NCBI GenBank assembly: GCA_018266915.1
Contig: JAFDZM010000080.1
Coordinates: forward strand, 248,001 to 312,000
Length of the DNA stretch: 64,000 nt
Direction: 5' to 3'
Origin: Bacteroidota bacterium
GTDB taxonomy: Bacteria > Bacteroidota > Bacteroidia > Sphingobacteriales > Sphingobacteriaceae
Made by a program: the position numbers and the translations under genes. Under the pieces are notes generated by a model that did not search any database, was not told the origin of the DNA, and worked only from the letters and a program-made list of their open reading frames with translations. Shown here one piece after another: positions 58,728-64,000 of this stretch. The number at the start of each line of letters is the position of its first letter. Position 1 is the first letter of the stretch.

Positions 58728-59966
58728 ATGGCCCTTAACTATATCTGGATCTTCTTTTTTATTATCGCATTTATACTTGCTTTTGTAAAGTTGATCTTTC
58801 TGGGCGATACAGAAGCTTTTAAATCAATTGTTGACAGCTTATTCAGTTCATCGCAAACAGCTGTAATGGACATTGCGCTACCATTAATTGGCGCGATGAC
58901 TTTCTGGCTTGGTATCATGAAAATTGGTGAAAAAGCAGGCGCCATTAATTTTCTATCCCGTATTGTAGGGCCGTTTTTCAGACGAATATTTCCTGAAATA
59001 CCTAAGGATCATCCTGCTCTTGGAAATATTCTGATGAGCTTTTCGGCAAACCTGCTTGGTTTATTAAATGCTGCTACACCTCTCGGTTTAAAGGCGATGG
59101 ACAGCATGCAGGAGATTAATGAAGATAAGGAAACAGCCAGCAATGCACAAATCATGTTCCTGGTGCTGCTAACATCAGGTATGCAATTACTGCCGGTTGC
59201 TATTATCGCACAACGTGCCATTCTTCACGCAAAAGATCCAACAGACGTTTTTATTCCTTGTATAATAGCTACCTATGTATCTGCTGTTATTGGTATGATC
59301 GCTGTAGCAATTAAGCAAAGAATCAACTTGTTTGACAGGGTGATCATCGCCTGGCTTGGCGGGATAAGTTTATTCATTACGGCGATGGTTTGGTTTTTTA
59401 CAACACATCTTACCAAAGAGCAAATCAGTTTATTTTCGAAGATTACCAGTAACCTATTACTATTTGCTATTCCGGTTGTATTTATTTTAGGTGGAATGGT
59501 AAAGAAGATCAATGTTTTTGAGGCATTTATCGACGGTGCAAAAAGTGGTTTTGATACTTGTATTAAGATCATCCCTTACCTGGTGGCGATGTTAGTAGGT
59601 ATTGCGGTCTTCCGCAGTTGTGGAGCACTTGGCTATATGAATGATGGCTTGAGATGGGCGGTAAATGGTTTAGGACTGGATACCCGCTTTGTAGACGCTA
59701 TGCCTGTAGCCTATATGAAACCATTGAGTGGTTCGGGATCGCGTGCCATGATGATCACGACCATGCAAAGCTTTGGGCCGGACAGTTTTGCCGGACGTTT
59801 GGGCTGTGTTTTTAATGGCTCTGCTGATACTACATTTTATATCGTAGCACTATATTTTGGTTCAGTTGGTATCAAAAGATTCCGTTACTCAATACCTTTT
59901 GGTTTGATTGCTGATCTGGCCGGAATTATAGCTGCAATCTTCGTTTCTTACCTGTTTTTCGGATAA
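58728..59966 (+). CDS. Nucleoside recognition (Gate) membrane protein, fused SpmA-SpmB type
   Basis: 412 residues, about 10 membrane helices in two Gate domains: the first at about 40-190 (SpmA-like, LGNILMSFSANLLGLLNAATP) and the second at about 240-400 (SpmB-like, MPVAYMKPLSGSGSRAMMIT). In Bacillus SpmA and SpmB are separate and needed for spore-core dehydration; here they are one polypeptide in a non-sporing phylum, so the name is only by homology. The function may be nucleoside, ion or lipid-linked transport. Divergent from the DinB gene. Confidence 0.88.
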   Translation: MALNYIWIFFFIIAFILAFVKLIFLGDTEAFKSIVDSLFSSSQTAVMDIALPLIGAMTFWLGIMKIGEKAGAINFLSRIVGPFFRRIFPEIPKDHPALGNILMSFSANLLGLLNAATPLGLKAMDSMQEINEDKETASNAQIMFLVLLTSGMQLLPVAIIAQRAILHAKDPTDVFIPCIIATYVSAVIGMIAVAIKQRINLFDRVIIAWLGGISLFITAMVWFFTTHLTKEQISLFSKITSNLLLFAIPVVFILGGMVKKINVFEAFIDGAKSGFDTCIKIIPYLVAMLVGIAVFRSCGALGYMNDGLRWAVNGLGLDTRFVDAMPVAYMKPLSGSGSRAMMITTMQSFGPDSFAGRLGCVFNGSADTTFYIVALYFGSVGIKRFRYSIPFGLIADLAGIIAAIFVSYLFFG

Positions 59967-60233
59967 ACTTATCCACATTTCGGAGATTTTTCACTTCAGA
60001 TATTATAATTAACTGGCAGTTAATCAAAGGATTCTCCTTATACTCATTTTTGAGTATTTCAAAAGGGCTCGTTTTAGCTAAAATACTGCAACCCAACACT
60101 CTCTATTTCGTATAAAGGACGAAAGTTAGTTCTAATCATTAAAGCCTGCATTTTCTGTTAAAGCAGGTTTTCTTGCTAAAAAGGAAAAGAACAACTGTTA
60201 GGCATACCCTTACAATTAAACCGGAAAATATGT
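59967..60233. other. Spacer before giant adhesin gene
   Basis: No gene. A weak hairpin, CCTGC(A) with GCAGG(TTTTC), at 60145-60173 could terminate the preceding transcript. No clear TAnnTTTG promoter is seen for the adhesin; it is therefore either further upstream or poorly conserved. Confidence 0.4.
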
Positions 60234-63200
60234 ATGGATAGAACCTTTACGAAACATTTATTCTTTTTAGCAATACTCCTATTTACTATAACAGGGGCTT
60301 TTGCTCAAACTATAACGGTCGGCACAGTTGATCCGGGGCCGTATGGCCAGGGCTCATCAATTGCTGTTCCCATCAATGTTAATACTTCCGGAGGATGTGT
60401 TAACTCAGGAAACACCTATAATTTATACCTATCCGATGCTTCAGGTAATTTTTCACCGGGCACTTTAATCGGAAGCTATACTGGTGTATATGGCACGTAT
60501 GTAAACGGCGTTATACCTAATGGTACCCCTGCGGGAGCCGGTTACAAAGTTGAGGTTAAATCAACAAATCCATCTGTAACCAGCTCTGTATCATCGGCGT
60601 TTACTATTTCAAGCAACCCAGGTGTAACTGCTTCGCTTACTGAATCAGAAACCGTTTCGGCGGGCGTATTCGGGCGATGCGTGGGTAGTACTTCACCTTA
60701 TACATTTACTTCCAGCTCAGGCGGTACTGTTACTGCCAGTTTCTTTAATGAAGGCTCACAATCCTATGAAGCCTCTAATGTTTCGGTTCCCGCTGGTGGA
60801 TATGCTTTTACGCCAAATACAGCCAATTATACGGTTACAGGGAAATCTGTCGATGCAAGCGGTACAGTAGGCACGTACGATTACCAGCTTGTGAACAATG
60901 TGGTAGTAAACCCGTTCAGTCCATTCGGTACGCCTTTCGTTTGTATGCCGGCAGGCGGGTCAGGCGATTTGCAATTTATCATGCCTATAACCGGGCCAGG
61001 AGGTATTATCAATAACTACCCGGGAACTACCTATACAGTCAATTGGGGCGACGGGACAAGCACTACTTTTACCTATTGCCAGATTGTTGCCCTTGGCGGT
61101 ATTTTAGTACATACTTATACCTTGCCATCTTGTGGTCAAACGTCTACAGGCGGTGCAACCAACTCATTAACCGTTGTAAGTCATGCTATAAGCCCTTATT
61201 GTGGTGAAGTTGCATCAGCAGCTACTACGTCAGCAAAGGTTATAATTACGCCTATAACGAAATTCTCGGCACCATCAGTTGCATGCGTTGGAACTGCGCT
61301 TACGATACCTAACACTTCCGACCCCGGACCAGATTATAGCACAGGTGCAGCTTCTACTTGCGCCGTTAACGCAAACGCCAAATATGACTGGACATTAGAT
61401 GGTGTAGCTGTTGCCGGCTACCAAGGAGTTCTGCTTAGTAAATCATTTATTTTTGCCGCTACCACTACTCATGGTACACATACCTTAACGCTGCATGCCG
61501 AAACGCCAGCTATTGGTTGTGCATCAACGGATTATACACAAACAATTTGTTTTGAGGATCCACCACAACCGGTTTTTACGATGCCAACTCCCTTGTGCGT
61601 AACTGGTGGTCCGGTATCTCCAACCAACACATCTACCGTTGATAATACCTGCGCCGTTCCGCAATATGTATGGACAGTAACAGGTCCTGCACCTGTAAGC
61701 TATGCTGGTGGAACCAATGCAAACAGCGCAATACCGCAATTCGTATTCTCTGCTGCAGGTTTTTATACCGTACAATTAGGCATTAGCTCATCGGGCTGCG
61801 GTGTTATAAATGCTGCTCCGCAAACCATTGCAGTAGATGCAGCGCCAACAACCAGCATGTCCCCTAATGCTACTATTTGTGGTAATAACTTAACATTTAC
61901 TTTCGATCCGAGCCAGACAACAACAAAAACAGTAGTATCTGGTACTACCTTACCAACACCGACAACATTCAGCTGGGTAATTACCGGGGGCGCATATAGC
62001 TTTTTGGGTGGTACAAGCGCAACCAGCCAGTATCCTCAGATATTATTTGCAGACTTCGCTACGTATACTATACAGGTAACTAATACCAATTCCTGCGGCA
62101 GCTCAACTGCTTCACAGACCCTTACATTTGTCCAGGCTCCTACTGTAAGCGCAGGACCAGATCAGACTGTCTGCGCAAGCAACCCTGCTGTGGTTTTAGC
62201 AGGTACCGTAACGGGCAGCTATACAAGCTATCAATGGACTGGCGGTACAGGTACATTTTCGCCAAACAGGAATACTGCTAACGCGACTTACACGCCTTCC
62301 AATACTGAAATAACTGCCGGTTCTGTTACTTTAACTTTCCAGGTGAATAATACAGCCGTACCTGCACCATGTAATGTGGTAACGGATCAGATGAAAATCA
62401 CCATTACCCCTACTGTATATATTACCAGTTCACCAACTGATGCAGCTTGTTCGGGACAAGCCTTAGCTTACTTAATAACCGCGAGCAATCCCCTGGCAAC
62501 CTTTACCTGGACGTCTTCTTTGACATCAGGTACTGCTACGGGATTTACCGCATCTGGTAGCGGACCTAATATAACCGATGCGATCACCAACAGCGGTAAC
62601 ACCGATGCAGTAGTTACTTATAATATCTTGCCAACCCTCAATGGTTGTCCTGGTACTCCTTTTGTATTAAATGTAACTATTCACCCACTGCCTGCTATTA
62701 CTGCGGTTCCGGTAAATAATCCAATATGTAATAACCAGCCTGCAGACATTGTGCTTACATCAAATGTAGCCAATACCACTTACACCTGGACCAGCTCAGC
62801 CAGTGCCAATATCAGTGGTAATACCAACCAGGCAACGCAATTAGTTACGAGCAGTATACAGGATATTTTAAGCAATTCGGGCACTACTCCGGGTACAGTA
62901 ACCTATACTGTTACTCCATATAATGGATCATGTGCTGGTACACCTGTTGTTACGACCATTACTGTTGAACCAACACCAATCACATCAAATGCAGGCCCTA
63001 ATGACGAAGTTTGCGCTACCACAACTTATACATTACAAGGTAACAATCCTGCACCGGGTACCGGTAAATGGACTGTGGTAGGTAGCCCGGCTGGTGTTAC
63101 TTTCAATGATGATACCAATCCGAATGCTATTGTAAGCGGTTTAGTACCAGGCAATATTTATCAATTTACCTGGACTATTACCGATTATCCGTCTTGTCCG

Positions 63201-64000
63201 TCAACTTCAAGCACGGTTAGCGTTACTATCGATAAATCTCCTGTTGGAGGTACTACCGGAACTGATACACATGTTTGTTCTGGAAGCAATGTTGGTACCA
63301 TTACACTTGCGGGCCAATTCGGCAGCGTGGTTCGCTGGGAATCATCTATTGATAATGGTACTACCTGGCAACCAATTGCCAATACAGGCAATACTCAGCC
63401 TTACTCAAACTTAACACAGACTACCCAATACAGGGTAATCATTCATAATGGAGTTTGTCCGGATGTACCTTCATCGGTAACAACCATTACTGTTGATGCT
63501 CCACCAAATGCTGCTAATGCAGGTCCTAATGATGAAGTTTGTAATACTACAACTTATACCCTGCAGGGTAATAACCCATCGCCAAATACAGGTCTATGGA
63601 CCGTTGTTGGCAGTCCTGCAGGTGTTACTTTCTCTGATGCAACCCTCCCAAATGCTGTTGTAAGCGGATTAGTACCGGGTAATACCTATCAATTTACCTG
63701 GACAGTTTCCAATACCGCATCTTGTCCGCCAACAACAAGTACAGTTACGATACAGGTTGACAAAGCTCCTGTTGGCGGTACAACCGGAACAGATGCGCAT
63801 GTTTGTTCAGGCACAAATGCCGGGTCAATCACCCTTGCTGGTCAGTTTGGTACCATCGTGCGCTGGGAATCGTCTGTTGATAATGGAACCACATGGCAGG
63901 CCATAAGCAATACCAGCACTACCCTTTCTTATGCTAACCTAACGCAGACTACTGAATACAGAGCTGTTATTCATAACGGAGTTTGTCCGGATGCATCATC
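60234..64000 (+). CDS. Giant secreted Ig/PKD-like repeat protein, 5' part (continues past window)
   Basis: Open reading frame from ATG 60234 (MDRTFTKHLFFLAILLFTIT, signal peptide ending AFA-Q) to the end of the window with no stop, at least 1255 codons. Composition is Thr/Ser/Gly/Asn/Val-rich with many Cys pairs; domains resemble PKD and Ig-like folds (TVNWGDGTSTTFTY near 263, an NWGDGT core typical of PKD). The last part is an internal repeat of 176 residues: AGPNDEVCATTTYTLQGNNP at 62991 recurs at 63519 with near-identical SPAGVTF, VSGLVPGN and WESS-DNGTTWQ segments. In this phylum such proteins are exported by type IX secretion with a C-terminal sorting domain beyond the window; that end cannot be seen. 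Confidence 0.93.
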   Translation, partial: MDRTFTKHLFFLAILLFTITGAFAQTITVGTVDPGPYGQGSSIAVPINVNTSGGCVNSGNTYNLYLSDASGNFSPGTLIGSYTGVYGTYVNGVIPNGTPAGAGYKVEVKSTNPSVTSSVSSAFTISSNPGVTASLTESETVSAGVFGRCVGSTSPYTFTSSSGGTVTASFFNEGSQSYEASNVSVPAGGYAFTPNTANYTVTGKSVDASGTVGTYDYQLVNNVVVNPFSPFGTPFVCMPAGGSGDLQFIMPITGPGGIINNYPGTTYTVNWGDGTSTTFTYCQIVALGGILVHTYTLPSCGQTSTGGATNSLTVVSHAISPYCGEVASAATTSAKVIITPITKFSAPSVACVGTALTIPNTSDPGPDYSTGAASTCAVNANAKYDWTLDGVAVAGYQGVLLSKSFIFAATTTHGTHTLTLHAETPAIGCASTDYTQTICFEDPPQPVFTMPTPLCVTGGPVSPTNTSTVDNTCAVPQYVWTVTGPAPVSYAGGTNANSAIPQFVFSAAGFYTVQLGISSSGCGVINAAPQTIAVDAAPTTSMSPNATICGNNLTFTFDPSQTTTKTVVSGTTLPTPTTFSWVITGGAYSFLGGTSATSQYPQILFADFATYTIQVTNTNSCGSSTASQTLTFVQAPTVSAGPDQTVCASNPAVVLAGTVTGSYTSYQWTGGTGTFSPNRNTANATYTPSNTEITAGSVTLTFQVNNTAVPAPCNVVTDQMKITITPTVYITSSPTDAACSGQALAYLITASNPLATFTWTSSLTSGTATGFTASGSGPNITDAITNSGNTDAVVTYNILPTLNGCPGTPFVLNVTIHPLPAITAVPVNNPICNNQPADIVLTSNVANTTYTWTSSASANISGNTNQATQLVTSSIQDILSNSGTTPGTVTYTVTPYNGSCAGTPVVTTITVEPTPITSNAGPNDEVCATTTYTLQGNNPAPGTGKWTVVGSPAGVTFNDDTNPNAIVSGLVPGNIYQFTWTITDYPSCPSTSSTVSVTIDKSPVGGTTGTDTHVCSGSNVGTITLAGQFGSVVRWESSIDNGTTWQPIANTGNTQPYSNLTQTTQYRVIIHNGVCPDVPSSVTTITVDAPPNAANAGPNDEVCNTTTYTLQGNNPSPNTGLWTVVGSPAGVTFSDATLPNAVVSGLVPGNTYQFTWTVSNTASCPPTTSTVTIQVDKAPVGGTTGTDAHVCSGTNAGSITLAGQFGTIVRWESSVDNGTTWQAISNTSTTLSYANLTQTTEYRAVIHNGVCPDAS

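Noticed and set aside
60240..64000. Minus-strand open frames within the giant adhesin gene
   Set aside because: Repetitive coding DNA creates stop-poor antisense; the forward frame has a signal peptide and continues for more than 1250 codons.

Overview
The window reads as a chromosomal segment of a Bacteroidota bacterium, most likely Sphingobacteriaceae (Mucilaginibacter/Pedobacter-like). I infer this from protein flavour (N-acyl-ornithine carbamoyltransferase instead of ordinary OTC, YpdA-type reductase, a huge Ig/PKD-like repeat adhesin of the type exported by type IX secretion), from A-rich rather than Shine-Dalgarno start regions, and from repeated TAnnTTTG-type -7 boxes with TTG about 20 bp upstream. 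No rRNA, tRNA, CRISPR array, integrase or transposase is visible. One structural RNA is clear: the small SRP RNA at about 40454-40551.

Layout. 1-3487: 3' part of an RND efflux permease and its lipoprotein adaptor. 3787-5852: a phosphate-type porin, a tiny ORF, and two small secreted or lipoprotein hypotheticals. 5948-9785: proline genes proB and proA, then a succinate-semialdehyde dehydrogenase. 10203-13808: mnmA and topA. 13977-16270: an orphan hypothetical, REP-like elements and an AT-rich membrane gene of foreign look. 16271-25066: alpha-2-macroglobulin-like protein, a convergent GT2 and pbpC, a periplasmic defence/cell-wall repair module. 25175-31871: exonuclease, fused Opp/Dpp ATPase, rnr, polyprenyl synthase, a solitary Mrr endonuclease. 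31970-34909 (minus): rpmA with an unusual long tail, rplU, a hypothetical and a dicarboxylate/glutamate symporter. 34962-43155: an ECF sigma factor with a coupled membrane protein, acetyltransferases, dinB, two tandem 2H phosphoesterases, SRP RNA and ypdA.

42181-52226 is the arginine region: a promoter, a 41-codon ORF with an Arg-Arg-Arg run (candidate leader peptide), a GNAT probably making N-acylglutamate, a four-helix-bundle gene, argG, a cupin, argC, argD, argF', then a paiB-like gene, a minus-strand ndh, and argB-proC. argH and argE are not in the window. 52233-59966 holds gpmA, an acetate permease, SRPBCC, OmpA, metZ, osmC, DUF3052 and DinB proteins and a fused SpmA/SpmB-like membrane protein. 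60234 to the end is the 5' part of the giant secreted repeat protein.

Two DNA-level signals run through the window and are not explained by genes. First, about twenty intergenic spacers are built from degenerate local 'words' (for example AAAGCnnAAAGC, GTTGAnnGGTTGA, AGTTAACnGATCA) on one arm and their reverse complement on the other, so each could fold into a long imperfect hairpin; several arms begin inside the last codons of the preceding gene. Second, the octamer GGACGGAC/GTCCGTCC occurs at sixteen loci, in genes (all reading frames) and spacers, where my rough estimate from base composition is about one.
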